In this document: piece by piece, positions 33,187 through 43,614 of the stretch
Numbering within the stretch: position 1 is the first letter of the stretch
Layout: every line of letters starts with the position of its first letter
From: Ulva prolifera
Taxonomy: Eukaryota; Chlorophyta; Ulvophyceae; Ulvales; Ulvaceae
Direction: 5' to 3'
NCBI GenBank assembly: GCA_023078555.1
Contig: CM041204.1
Span: forward strand, 3,626,430-3,690,429
Length of the DNA: 64,000 nucleotides
The notes under the pieces: generated by a model
Told to the model about the DNA's origin: nothing
Databases searched by the model: none
Seen by the model: the letters and a program-made list of their open reading frames with translations, nothing else
Translations under genes and position numbers: made by a program

Positions 33187-33369
33187 CACTCACGCAATCA
33201 TGGCACTAGGCCGGGCACGAGCACGTACCACAGCGCGGCCGGTGATGCCAGCCAAAGATTGAAGCCCCGCACGGAGCACAAGAGCATTCCCCTTGCACAA
33301 TGCCACACTCAACCGGCGCAGAGCATTCGTCACAAACAAAGCACGGTTCACCTTACCACACCGAGACGC
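33187..33369 (-). pseudogene. LINE-A RLE C-terminus, separated by copia
   Basis: The last ~61 codons of the LINE-A protein (ASRCGKVNRALFVTNALRRL to the stop), severed from the rest of the frame by the copia element at 33370. Confidence 0.85.
33365..33369. repeat. Target-site duplication, left copy (GACGC)
   Basis: Matches 40229-40233. Five bp is the usual copia value, and the host sequence is restored by joining here. Confidence 0.93.
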
Positions 33370-33763
33370 TGTTATAAGCAAGGACCTATGCGCAGCATTC
33401 ATCAAGCTAGCTAGTGGGCTGCAGAGCCGTTACCTGTGGAGCACTCAGGTCGTACGTTGGCAATGCACAGATCAGGGGAAGTACTGTAATGCAGCGAGGC
33501 AATACAGGAACCACGTAAGACTGTAAGAGAATGGTTACAGTAGACTTGGAGGCACATGACTATATGCCACCGATCAGTCAAGTCTACAGCGGTCATAATC
33601 ACAGTGACCGCACACAATCCTAACATGGATTGTGCTGGATTATGCACATGCATATGATCATGCATATGTCCTAACATAACAGGAGTTGGGCCCGTGGCCA
33701 CCACACTCATGTGCGTACTTGCACGTCATGCATTGTGTCCCAGGATGGACCTCATTTATGACA
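33370..33763 (-). repeat. Copia 3' LTR
   Basis: 394 bp, 3' in element sense. It holds a perfect 9-bp inverted repeat, GTAGACTTG (33540-33548) and CAAGTCTAC (33579-33587), enclosing a TATA-like CATATAG in element sense. A TGTAA word (33535-33539 on the minus strand) could serve as the poly(A) signal if the host is a chlorophyte. Confidence 0.93.
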
Positions 33764-33770
33764 CTCCCCT
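33764..33770 (-). promoter_or_regulatory. Polypurine tract overlapping the gag-pol stop codon
   Basis: In element sense the 3' LTR is preceded by AGGGGAG. The A and G of the TAG stop codon (33769-33771) are the first two bases of this tract, so coding ends only 5 nt before the LTR. Confidence 0.8.
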
Positions 33771-36700
33771 AGAGACTAATCTGGACTGGCATCAGATGAA
33801 GTCTCTTCCGAACATCCTTCAATGCAGAACCTGGTAACACCTTCGTGAAGACATCAGCAAGCTGGTCTTTGGTCCCTACCCATTGCACTTGAATCTCGTC
33901 TGCCTCTACAAATTCACGGACCCTTAGGTGCCGCACTCGAATGTGTTTAGACCTATCACTAGAGATTGGGTTGTTGGCTAGGATATTCGCACTTTTATTG
34001 TCTCCCCAAAGCACAGGTTTTTCTGGACGAAGATGCAGGTCTAACAACAATTGTTTAGCCCACATCAACTCGTTTGCTGCACTACTCATAGCGATCAGCT
34101 CAGCCTCAGTTGTATCACCAGCAGTGATAGGCTGTCGCTTCGACCTCCAAAATACTGTGTTGCCATAGACCCTTAGGACTAGGCCACTCACACTTTTCAG
34201 GCCTTTGTCATTCGCGAAATCAGCATCCGAATAGCCTTCCAGCAAACAGCTCTTTGATGAGCCCTCAAACACTAGACCTAGTTCCTTCGTGGACTGCAGG
34301 TATCTCAGTATATGTTGCACCGCTGGCCAATGCTCCTTTAAACTACACCCCATATGTTTGGCCAAAACATTGCAGGCATAAGAAATATCAGGCCGCGTAA
34401 CTACAGCAATATATTGGATGCCTCCTACAGCACTCATGAATCTAGCGTGCTCAGCCTGGTCTGCTACCTCAAGTTCGGGATGATCCTTCGCACTCCTCAA
34501 CTGTTGCCTTGGCACCAGCGGAGTCGGACTAGGTCTGCAATCTGCCATGCTGAATTTCTCTAGCAGGTTCACTACTTTCTGCTGCTGAGATAGAGAGATG
34601 ATCTTCTGCTTCCTATCCCTGGTGATTGAGGCACCTAGTGCCCACGACAAGTCACCAAGGTCTCTACCTTCAAATGCTTTGAGAATCTGATCGATCAACT
34701 CCTTCAGGCCCGTAGACCGTCCAAAGATAAACAGATCATCGACCCACAGAAATATGAAACACCTACCAGTTTTTCTAACATACAGTGCTGGGTCTGAATG
34801 TGATCCCACAAAACCCATTTCACCTAGCAAACGTGCAAGGGCCTTGTGCCATTCACGTGCAGCCTGCTTCAATCCATACAAAGTCTTAAGCAATTTCCAC
34901 ACACGATTTGTACCGTCATTCAGGATAGGAGGCTGTTCAACGTAGACAGTCTCATTCATTACCCCATTTAGAAAGGCACACTGGATATCGACATGCTTCA
35001 TTTCTAAGTCCTCTACTGCAGCGATCGAAAGCAATGCACGCAAAGTAGCATAGCTCCCTACTGGAGCCCACGTTTCAAAGAAATCAATTCCCTCTTCCTG
35101 GGTAAAACCCCTAGCTACATACTGCGCCTTGTAACGCTGGATCTCCCCTGTGGGTCCCCTCTTTATCTTATAGACCCACTTACCAGAAATGGCCTTGGCC
35201 CCTACTGGCAGCTCAACGAGCTCATAAGTTCCATGCTCGCTCAACGAAGTCACCTCCTCCTTCATAGCACCATGCCACTTCTCGGCATCTTCTCCAGCTA
35301 AGGCCTGTTTCCAAGGCGGGCTATCAGGATCAAAAGGCTTCCTCTTCTTAATGGCTGCAACCCGACGGGATGAACGTCGCTGGGCTGACTTACCGCCATC
35401 AAGCTCCCCATGCTTGGTCACCTCTGCACCAGCCACCGCACTGTCAGCCGTAGCCAACATGCCTGATGTTTCGGCTACCTTTGGTGCTACTGTCTGCTCA
35501 CTCACTGTGCTATGCTCTATATCAACACTAGCTTCTATGACAGCAACATCTGCATGTGGAATCAAGCGCTTGCGTACAAGCGGGTTCCATTTGTGTCTAA
35601 CTGGGGCCGACTGCGCTTCCTGCCCTTGGGCATCAGCAGCAGTGTCATGCAAATCAAAACTAACTTCTTTAGCAGGATGCATAGACTCCCCAGCGACAGG
35701 TGAGTTTGGGGCCGGACTTACCTCTCCCCTGGAGATAAATCCACCCAGATGCTCGCGCATGTAGTCCATCCCATGGTCCAAGCTGCGAGCCGTAGCCCGA
35801 TCGCCTGAAGCCCTGGGGATGGGTCCCCCAATATCCCCCATGGCCCCTCGCGGCGGGCCAGCTGATCCCGCCGCGGCAGAGCTGGGTTGATGTTGTATCT
35901 CCATGTCGCGGACACTCACCTCATCTACTCTGCCAGAGTCGCCGGCGAGAGATCTCCCCGGAGATGTGAAGCTCTTCGCCCTCTGGCTGTTGTGTGCGGC
36001 CGATGGCGACATGTCGATGTTGGAGTGCTCAAGCTCCCGAAAGCGGTCGACGTTGGAGTGATTGTTGACGCGCTCGATGTTCTCACCTGGCTGAAGGTGC
36101 AAATCAACAGCACCTTGGCGTAGCTCCTGACTACGCACTACCGCATGGACGTTCTCAACTACCTCTGGAGTTGTCTGTCTAGTCTTCCGCTGTAGCTCCC
36201 CTGAACCGAGGTCATCCCCCAGCTCCGGAACTACATGCTCAAACTCTGCGGCCAGGCTATCGTCGATGTACTCCGAATCATGCAGGTCAACAAGATTCTT
36301 GCCTATGGCCATCCCGTCAAAATCATACTCAGCAGCGCCGTGCACTTGCATGTACTGCTTGCGAGCAGCAACTGCATCGACATCTGACAACGGGGGCGCG
36401 TACACCTTTTCCGCCATCTTGGGCTGGAATTCTAGTTTCTCAACTTCACTCCTAGTCGCTTTCGGCATGAGCCCTATCTCCACGCTATCGAATTTCTTGA
36501 TGTACTCACGCAACATCGCGGCGCTATACACCATCTGCCGCACTTCAATCACTTTGCCGCCCCCCGGTACGGATTGGTAAACCCTGTTCATGTGTGGGCC
36601 TTGACCCGGACCTACCCACACAACGTTTGCTCCCCTAGCGTCTAGTCTGCGTAGATGCTGACCATTCTGATAGAAATACACTGGCAAACCCCATGGACGC

Positions 36701-39561
36701 ATCTGCTCTACAAGCAGTTTGAATCGTTCAAGATTCAATGATCTCCCATAGAAGACCATATACGGGACCACAAGTCGGAAATTAGTGTTTTCCCAGAGTC
36801 TATTGCACCGCTCACTTTCGCCACGCTTTGCCTGTGCCGTGATCTCTTCTTCTGTCATAAGCTTATCACCTTTAGCTGGAGCAGGCTTGTTACTCACACC
36901 TTTCGATTTCACTGCGAGCACTCTATTTCTATTAGCTCTGCTAAGATTTTCAATCGCATTGGACAAATTCTTCTGTATGAACTTTTTCTTTTCACGAGTC
37001 ATCAAAGCAGTGCTAGGCACAAGATTAGTGCAATGGTTGACACACATCGCCCCCTCAGGCCATAGCCGGCGGGGTAGATCGGTTGGGAGAATTGCAGCAC
37101 GCATTTTATCAGAGGTGACACCACACGTACGCTCTGCTATACCATTTCCCTCATGATGTCCAGGAGCACATGTTTCCCACGATATTCCGTTCTCCGAGAA
37201 GTAATCTTGGATATTGTGACCCTCAAACTCTCCGCCACGATCTCCGTGTACACCCATAACTCTAGGTGTGATCTTAATGCCCTCATCATCAACGAACTCA
37301 TGCGGAAGAACACTAGTCCGTATGTGCTCAATGATTTCAACTAGCAGCTGTGGCACTCTAGACTTCGCATCCATTGGACAAGCAAAACTGTAACGTGAAT
37401 GCTCATCGACGACTATGAGAATGTACCGTGCTTTTCCTACCCCTACAGGCAAGATGGGACCCATAACATCAACATGCAGCCATGCACCAGACCATTGGGC
37501 CTCATCATGTTCTACATTTGTGCCATGCTGATTACTAGAGCCGGAATCATGGGAGGCTAGGCGACAACCGTGGCAGCGACCTAGATTCTCCTTCACCACA
37601 TCAGATTTTATTCCTAGACCCTTATACACCTCAGCTTTGGACATCATTTGCAGAATGGATGTGCCCGTTTGTAGACTCAAATGTGTCAGAAATGTCGTGT
37701 TCAGCTTGGCAGCACCCGGAACATGTTGTGCCTTGCCAGTCAATGCAGCTATTCTGCAGAGATCGGCCTCGTCACTCTCGAGCTTTGCCACGGCATTGCT
37801 CGAGGACCATGCAGTAGGACTATTGACTTGCTCACCCCTTAGGATGGGCTTGCCCTTATCCGTCTCAATGAAAAGAACAGGACGATTCTTCGCGTCTGTG
37901 GACTGGTTAATCCTGCCCTCCTTGTGGCCTAGGGCCTGGTCAGAGAAACCTGGGAGGATGACTATATCACCTCCCTCCGTGACAGCACGCGTTTGCAGGA
38001 AAATATTCTCATGCTTCAACTCCTCCGTAGACAAGATGTTGAAGGGGCATGCAGGGACATACAGACAGCTCGGGATCTCTAGGACTAATTCCTTCACATC
38101 ACCACCCGTAGTCACATACGAACCTACTTTGAAACAAATTGTTCCTTCGCCCACGACAGGAATGTCCTCGTCACCGACAGGCTGGATGCACGGGATTCTC
38201 GATTTCCGCATGCAGACGAATAGCTCAGGATTACGGATCACATGAGCTTGAGATCCACTGTCTATGAGAAAATTGCACAGCTCGCCCAGGCGGGCAACAT
38301 CAACCATGCTGAATCCGTCACCTGGAAACTCCAGTGCAGCGACGGATGGGCCTCTGCCCCGTCCGCGTCCGCGTCCGCATCCTCGTCCGCGGCCGGTGTT
38401 GTTGCCGCGAGGCTGAGCTGCCTGCTCAGAGAGGAACTTTCTGACCTCCGGATGGATGTCCGGGCAGTCCTTCTGAAGATGGCCTGTCTTCTTGCACACG
38501 TAGCATGTGCGGGTCTCATTGGCAGCGACGGCAGCAACTGCAGGGCGCTGTGGCTGTTGTGGGTTCCTACCTCTAGGGCCATGATCACGCCCTGCCCCTT
38601 GGGGAGGTCCACAGGCATCTAATGCCCGTGCGTGATTCGTGATGGCAGCTATCTGAGTGAGGAAATCACGACCTCCTTGCTCACTACGCAATGATACAAA
38701 TTCCCTACCGAGAGGCTCGAACAGCTTGTTGCTAACCTGGTACTGAGCAGGTTGAGCACCCAAAGCAGTCAGCTGATTGACTAAGGACATAATATATGTG
38801 CAGTATTCTTCTACCTGCGTGGCTCTATGACCTTTGAGTACAGCACGTGAGAACCTATCCCACAGGGATCTGATCTCAGCCTCTTTGCTTGGCATATACT
38901 TGGCACGCAGTGCACTCCATACATCCTTAAGGGAGACAAACACACGGACATATTCTAAGTCCTGTGCTGGCAGTGCAAAGCATACAACTGCCATTACCTT
39001 GTCATGAGTTGCAGTCTCAGGACCAGTAGGCAATTCTGTCAGAAGGTGATGAAGGCCATGGCCTTTGAGCCAGAGCTCAACACGAAACTCAAACGTTGAG
39101 AATCGTTCACCTTTACTAAAATCCCACTGTGGGGACTTCCCTTTGTCAATCGCGGGCTCACGGAAGTTCATAGATCTCATTGCGTCAACTATGGCATTAG
39201 CATCAACTAAGTTCGCATTCAGATGACTATTACCTGAGTCATCAGCTTCAGCCTGGGCCGTAGCACGCAGAGCTTCCGCCTCAGCCTCGGCAGCTTCACG
39301 AGCCTGTTCCGCGCGCGCTAGAGCAGCACGAACATTGCTTGCTTCAACCCGAGCTTGCTCCGCCGTAGCGTTAGCAGCTTCAAGCTGAGAGGCAGCTTGT
39401 GCAGCTTGTGCACGTCTAGTACCAGCGGCTGGCCCATCAGCACGGCTAGTAGTGGGTACGCCACCAGGTGCATCGCCCGAAGCGTGCAAGAGAGCAGCTT
39501 GCCTCTCAGCTTCGGCCGTAGCCTCAGCTTCAAGAGCAGCTTCCTCTTCTGGTGATGACAT
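33769..39561 (-). CDS. Copia gag-pol polyprotein (1930 aa)
   Basis: One frame encodes the capsid and all enzymes needed to copy and integrate the element. Residues ~8-115 are Ala/Glu-rich coiled coil, then a Gag domain (~130-330). A zinc knuckle CYVCKKTGHLQKDC follows (C353, C356, H361, C366). The protease has LIDSGS with D434. The integrase has an HHCC-type region ending CHGC, then D698, D774 and E810 with exact D-x35-E spacing. A long variable linker (~1000-1400) precedes the RT with D1525 and the WVDD box (D1608, D1609), where most copia RTs have YVDD. RNase H begins at SDADF (D1779) and includes TEAELIAM and DNKSANIL. No stop or frameshift is visible. Gag is not separated from Pol by a recoding site, so the Gag:Pol ratio must be set some other way. 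Confidence 0.96.
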   Translation of the reverse strand: MSSPEEEAALEAEATAEAERQAALLHASGDAPGGVPTTSRADGPAAGTRRAQAAQAASQLEAANATAEQARVEASNVRAALARAEQAREAAEAEAEALRATAQAEADDSGNSHLNANLVDANAIVDAMRSMNFREPAIDKGKSPQWDFSKGERFSTFEFRVELWLKGHGLHHLLTELPTGPETATHDKVMAVVCFALPAQDLEYVRVFVSLKDVWSALRAKYMPSKEAEIRSLWDRFSRAVLKGHRATQVEEYCTYIMSLVNQLTALGAQPAQYQVSNKLFEPLGREFVSLRSEQGGRDFLTQIAAITNHARALDACGPPQGAGRDHGPRGRNPQQPQRPAVAAVAANETRTCYVCKKTGHLQKDCPDIHPEVRKFLSEQAAQPRGNNTGRGRGCGRGRGRGRGPSVAALEFPGDGFSMVDVARLGELCNFLIDSGSQAHVIRNPELFVCMRKSRIPCIQPVGDEDIPVVGEGTICFKVGSYVTTGGDVKELVLEIPSCLYVPACPFNILSTEELKHENIFLQTRAVTEGGDIVILPGFSDQALGHKEGRINQSTDAKNRPVLFIETDKGKPILRGEQVNSPTAWSSSNAVAKLESDEADLCRIAALTGKAQHVPGAAKLNTTFLTHLSLQTGTSILQMMSKAEVYKGLGIKSDVVKENLGRCHGCRLASHDSGSSNQHGTNVEHDEAQWSGAWLHVDVMGPILPVGVGKARYILIVVDEHSRYSFACPMDAKSRVPQLLVEIIEHIRTSVLPHEFVDDEGIKITPRVMGVHGDRGGEFEGHNIQDYFSENGISWETCAPGHHEGNGIAERTCGVTSDKMRAAILPTDLPRRLWPEGAMCVNHCTNLVPSTALMTREKKKFIQKNLSNAIENLSRANRNRVLAVKSKGVSNKPAPAKGDKLMTEEEITAQAKRGESERCNRLWENTNFRLVVPYMVFYGRSLNLERFKLLVEQMRPWGLPVYFYQNGQHLRRLDARGANVVWVGPGQGPHMNRVYQSVPGGGKVIEVRQMVYSAAMLREYIKKFDSVEIGLMPKATRSEVEKLEFQPKMAEKVYAPPLSDVDAVAARKQYMQVHGAAEYDFDGMAIGKNLVDLHDSEYIDDSLAAEFEHVVPELGDDLGSGELQRKTRQTTPEVVENVHAVVRSQELRQGAVDLHLQPGENIERVNNHSNVDRFRELEHSNIDMSPSAAHNSQRAKSFTSPGRSLAGDSGRVDEVSVRDMEIQHQPSSAAAGSAGPPRGAMGDIGGPIPRASGDRATARSLDHGMDYMREHLGGFISRGEVSPAPNSPVAGESMHPAKEVSFDLHDTAADAQGQEAQSAPVRHKWNPLVRKRLIPHADVAVIEASVDIEHSTVSEQTVAPKVAETSGMLATADSAVAGAEVTKHGELDGGKSAQRRSSRRVAAIKKRKPFDPDSPPWKQALAGEDAEKWHGAMKEEVTSLSEHGTYELVELPVGAKAISGKWVYKIKRGPTGEIQRYKAQYVARGFTQEEGIDFFETWAPVGSYATLRALLSIAAVEDLEMKHVDIQCAFLNGVMNETVYVEQPPILNDGTNRVWKLLKTLYGLKQAAREWHKALARLLGEMGFVGSHSDPALYVRKTGRCFIFLWVDDLFIFGRSTGLKELIDQILKAFEGRDLGDLSWALGASITRDRKQKIISLSQQQKVVNLLEKFSMADCRPSPTPLVPRQQLRSAKDHPELEVADQAEHARFMSAVGGIQYIAVVTRPDISYACNVLAKHMGCSLKEHWPAVQHILRYLQSTKELGLVFEGSSKSCLLEGYSDADFANDKGLKSVSGLVLRVYGNTVFWRSKRQPITAGDTTEAELIAMSSAANELMWAKQLLLDLHLRPEKPVLWGDNKSANILANNPISSDRSKHIRVRHLRVREFVEADEIQVQWVGTKDQLADVFTKVLPGSALKDVRKRLHLMPVQISL

Positions 39562-39823
39562 GGTCTACCTGCAGCGAGCGATCTCTTCTCTCGCGCGGGC
39601 AGCTTCGGGCAGCTTCGTCGGCCGGCCCGTGGACCGTCACGACTAATCTAATGTAAACCGCAGCCACACAGCTCGCAATCAAACATGCGAATTACTACTG
39701 TTGACTATCATGCGGTTGATCTGGTCATATGACTACGCACTAAAGCAGCGCAGATGCCCTTGGGCATGCGCGGTCATATGACACACCACTATTACGCACA
39801 ACGAATGCAACCGCGCAAACGTT
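39562..39823 (-). other. Copia untranslated leader
   Basis: The ~260-nt leader between the primer-binding site and the start codon. It has two copies of the 10-bp palindrome GTCATATGAC (39724-39733 and 39773-39782) and a hairpin ATGCCC-TT-GGGCAT between them. These could be RNA dimerisation or packaging elements, by analogy with other LTR elements. Confidence 0.6.
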
Positions 39824-39834
39824 CACCGATACCA
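39824..39834 (-). promoter_or_regulatory. Copia primer-binding site
   Basis: Directly abuts the 5' LTR. In element sense it reads TGGTATCGGTG. TGGTATC is the start of the initiator-Met-tRNA-type PBS common in copia elements; the following bases depend on the host tRNA, which is not in this window. Confidence 0.75.
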
Positions 39835-40228
39835 TGTTATAAGCAAGGACCTATGCGCAGCATTCATCAAGCTAGCTAGTGGGCTGCAGAGCCGTTACCT
39901 GTGGAGCACTCAGGTCGTACGTCGGCAATGCACAGATCAGGGGAAGTACTGTAATGCAGTGAGGCAATACAGGAACCACGTAAGACTGTAAGAGAATGGT
40001 TACAGTAGACTTGGAGGCACATGACTATATGCCACCGATCAGTCAAGTCTACAGCGGTCATAATCACAGTGACCGCACACAATCCTAACATGGATTGTGC
40101 TGGATTATGCACATGCATATGATCATGCATATGTCCTAACATAACAGGAGTTGGGCCCGTGGCCACCACACTCATGTGCGTACTTGCACGTCATGCATTG
40201 TGTCCCAGGATGGACCTCATTTATGACA
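39835..40228 (-). repeat. Copia 5' LTR
   Basis: 394 bp, 5' in element sense. Differs from the 3' LTR at two positions (C against T at 39922/33457 and T against C at 39960/33495). It carries the same 9-bp inverted repeat at 40005-40013 and 40044-40052. Confidence 0.94.
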
Positions 40229-40233
40229 GACGC
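40229..40233. repeat. Target-site duplication, right copy (GACGC)
   Basis: Matches 33365-33369. LINE-A coding sequence resumes here. Confidence 0.93.
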
Positions 40234-43200
40234 AACCTCCGCCAGCCGATTCAAGTGATGCATGGCAGGCCGCCCCAAGCGACCATGCGTCTCATGCGAC
40301 AACGGCACGAAACTATACGCATCAGGGTCGTACAAACGATAAGCAGTGCGTTTCTGCACGTCCCGCGTCTCCGCAGCACCCCCGTCCTCGCGGGCCGCAC
40401 GGCCGCAATAGGAACCAGCACAGGGGTTCACAACCGACACATCTCCTATGCACAAAGGGTCGCCCGGCGGCATAAACATGATGTCCCCCAGTTTCTCCTG
40501 GGCCACTGCCCTGAACACCTCATCCAGCGCCGTTGCCTGCGCGGCAGCGGCCTGCTCCCCAGGCCCCGCTGGATCCTGACCACCCGGCGCCGCCGCCGCC
40601 GCCAGGGCCGCAGCCTGCGCTGCGTCTGGCGCGTGGCGCCCCATCTGGGCGCTGTGTCCAGCATCGGCGTCGGCGGCCGGAGCAGGCGTAGGTGCCGGCG
40701 CCTCGTCCGCGCGCGCGGTCGGCGGCGGCGGCGGGGCTGCAGGCATCGGCGCCGCGGGCAAGGCTGCCCCACGCGAAGGGCCCGCGACCTGGGAGGCGGG
40801 CTGGGGCGGAGCAGGGGGGGGCGGGCCCAACGGGCCAGCATGGATCTGCCTCGATGCGGCCGCGAGCCGCGCGCGGACGAACGGCGCTGTGCGCGGGATG
40901 CGCGTGGATGCCACACACGCGTGGGACCCGATCTCGCGCCATTGTTTTTCAACGATATTGTGGCGCGAAGTCCAGGTCCCGGCATTGTGTGTGCAATTCA
41001 TTGCGTGATCGAGATCATGCGGCTGTATGAGAGTGCCACATTCGCAGCGCGAGCCGACCGCATTGGGAGGGGCTGGGGACATGCCCAGGAGATACCTGAT
41101 GCACAGCATGAACTCAATGTCAGTCATGCGCAGCGCCTGGGAGAGCGGCAGGGTGCTCAACCAAAGGGTGGCTGCACGGCAAGCACAGCTGCGAAGCCGT
41201 GCCAAGTTGCATGCACCCTCGAGCGTGGCGACGTCATGGCTGCCAAGCAGAGCTGCCCGGCGGCGCAGGGCAACCAACTTTGTGATACGCTGCTGCATAC
41301 CAGGTAACACCTTGGCGATGGTGTCGCCGCTCGCCGGCCCGGGCAGCTCCGGATGGAGCTGCTGAGCGACGTTGAGGGCCTGCCAGGTTTCCTGCAATTG
41401 TTGCCCGTGCGGCCCCCGGTACGGCTGCATGCACTCGGGGCCTCCTGCGAACGCCTTTTGGCTCACCGCCGCTGCAGCGAGGTACGCTCCGTCCGCGACC
41501 TCCTGCGGCGTGGACGTGACGCCCAGGCCTCCGAGGCGCGCTGGAAGGACGGCTTGTGCGGCCGCACGAGTGTCGTCCCGCGGGACGCACATGATTTCAT
41601 TCACCGCAGCCAGGACGGACGCCTCCGTCCGGCGCATGTGATCGGAAATGTGCGCCCACGGCACCGCCCTGGCGTAGTGCAGCATACGGCGTTGGCAGGA
41701 CATCGTGAGCAGCAAGAACTGGTCTTGCGCTTTCAGGGGCAAGCGCATCATCTTTTCGATGGTGGCGCACACCTTGTCGGCCGTCGCTTCCGCGTGCGCC
41801 GACTCGAACGCCGGGGTGCCGATGGGCGTGCCGGTGATGACGGTGCCCTCCGTGGCATGCGTTATGCCGAGCGCGGCCGCGACGGATCCCGCATGCTGGG
41901 GGTCGCGCGAGTAGGCCGTGCACTTGTGCAGCTGGGGCTCCAGCCCGAGGGGCTCTGCTGCCGAGACCAGCGCACGGAATGCGGCAGCGGCGTCCACGCG
42001 CTGCCCGGCGATGGTGCAGTCGTCATGATACGCCATGAGGGCGGCCGTGACCTCCCTCCCGGGCGGCTGGTGCTGGGCCTGCACTGCCTGGAGGGGGCCC
42101 TGGAGGGCCAGGGCGAAGAGCAACGGGCTGATGGGGTCGCCTTGACGCACGCCGCGCTGCGACGTGATTGCAGCGGTGCCGGGCGGTGCGCCTTCGATGT
42201 AGAGATTTGCGGGGAACCTGTAAAGCATGGTGGCGAAGGGCAGCAGCGCAGGCTTGTGAGACGCAACGGCCTCCAAGATGGCTGCACGGGACATCATGTT
42301 GAATGCATTCTTCCAGTCCAGCTGCACAAGCACGACATCGTCCCACGCTTGCAGCACGGCGCGCGCAGCATGGCCCAGGTTCTGCGCGCCCCCTGGCACC
42401 CCGACCCCCACCTGCAGCGGCGCGAGGGAGGCACCCAGGCCACTGCACAGGGTCATGGCGCACAGGCTTACCAGGCGCTGCCACGTCTCTGCAATGGCGA
42501 TAGGGCGGACGCCTCCCTGTGGCTTCTCCTGCGGGAGGAGGCGGCAGTCCAGCAAGCGCGGGAGGTGTGGCAGCCGGCCGGCGAGGGCCGCGTTCACGAA
42601 GCGGTGAATCTCCGTGAATGCGGCCGTGGAGGCCGTGCCAGCAGCCCGGATGTGCTCATACGTCCACCCCGACAGGCCTGGGCCGCTGCCCTTAGGCAGC
42701 TTGTCGAGCAGTGCGCGGAGCGTCGCCTCGTCGATTTGCAGCGGGGGCGCGGGCTCGGCGGGCTGGGTGTCGGGGGGGAGCGCTTCTGCGGGATGCAGGT
42801 GCCGCAGCGCCTCATGCACTTCCGGGGTGTACCTGGCGATGGGCGGCGCCTCCACTTTCTCTGCGCCTTTGCGGACATTACCGTCGCTCAGTGACCTGTG
42901 GACGGAGCCCGCCAGGCGGCGATCCTGGTTCTGATTCATTCTGCGCTTCTGGCTCGGAGTGGGCTCCGCCAGCCTGGGCTCCTCGCCGTCCATGAACAGC
43001 GTGATGCATGTACGAGCGCGGCGCGCCGTGCCGTCCCCTCCCTTCAGCGACAGAACCTTACCAGGGAAGTCGAGGACGCGGCCCAGGGCCAGTCGTGCTC
43101 CGTCGATGTTTGACGCGTCGCTGGCATCGTTGAAATCTCTGAGGAGCTCGGCCGTTGCGTCGCCGAACTCCGGATGGACGGTGTCCGGGACTTTCGGGGA

Positions 43201-43614
43201 GGGCCTGGGCTGGGCGGTGTTGTGGGCGGCGGCGGGGGCTTCGGTGAAGTGACGGGGTGGCTGATGGGGGTGCGGCTGGGCAGGCTGGGCAGGCTGCGGC
43301 TGGGCGGGCTGCGGCTGGGCGGGCTGGGCTGGGGCGGGTTGGGCTGGGGCGGGCTGTCGGGCCGGATGTGTGGCGGGCAGCACGCAGTGACCTGACCTCA
43401 AGCTCCTGTTCTGACCTCCCACACATTTATGCGCCTTAGGGGTCTTGGTGGAGCCGAATATGCCACAGTGAGAGCAGTACGCGGCATTGAGTTCGTGCAG
43501 CTTCGCAGTAGGCAGCCTCGGCCCGTCGCGATGGATTCCTCGGATGTGGGTGAACAGACTTGAATGGGAGGAGAGACTAGCGCTGCATCCGTCATATGGA
43601 CACTGAAAGCTCAT
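40234..43614 (-). pseudogene. LINE-A protein, N-terminal 95%, truncated by copia
   Basis: It keeps the start MSFQCPYDGC, both zinc fingers, RT with YHDD, the CECG...H...C knuckle and most of the RLE. It is cut after the RLE helix NHLNRLAEVAS, where copia enters; the frame then reads into the LTR. Apart from the insertion I see no disabling mutation. It differs from the intact neighbour at scattered residues, for example ALRHLH for TLRHLH and VNEIMCVP for VNEIMRVP. Confidence 0.88.

Larger units (their letters stand above)
33370..40228 (-). mobile_element. Ty1/copia LTR retrotransposon, complete
   Basis: 6,859 bp on the minus strand: two 394-bp LTRs with TG...CA ends, a tRNA-type primer-binding site, a single 1930-codon gag-pol frame in protease-integrase-RT-RNase H order (the copia order), and a purine tract at the 3' LTR. 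The 5-bp GACGC is present on both sides (33365-33369 and 40229-40233). The LTRs differ at about 2 of 394 positions. With an uninterrupted frame, this marks a recent and possibly still active insertion. Confidence 0.96.

Noticed and set aside
41353-42894. Long plus-strand open frames opposite LINE-A (513 codons here, and at 45512, 58957, 43883, 61488, 9610, 23748, 57260)
   Set aside because: They are antisense to the RT/RLE frame, follow its codon phase and carry no domain. GC-rich third positions leave the complementary strand open.
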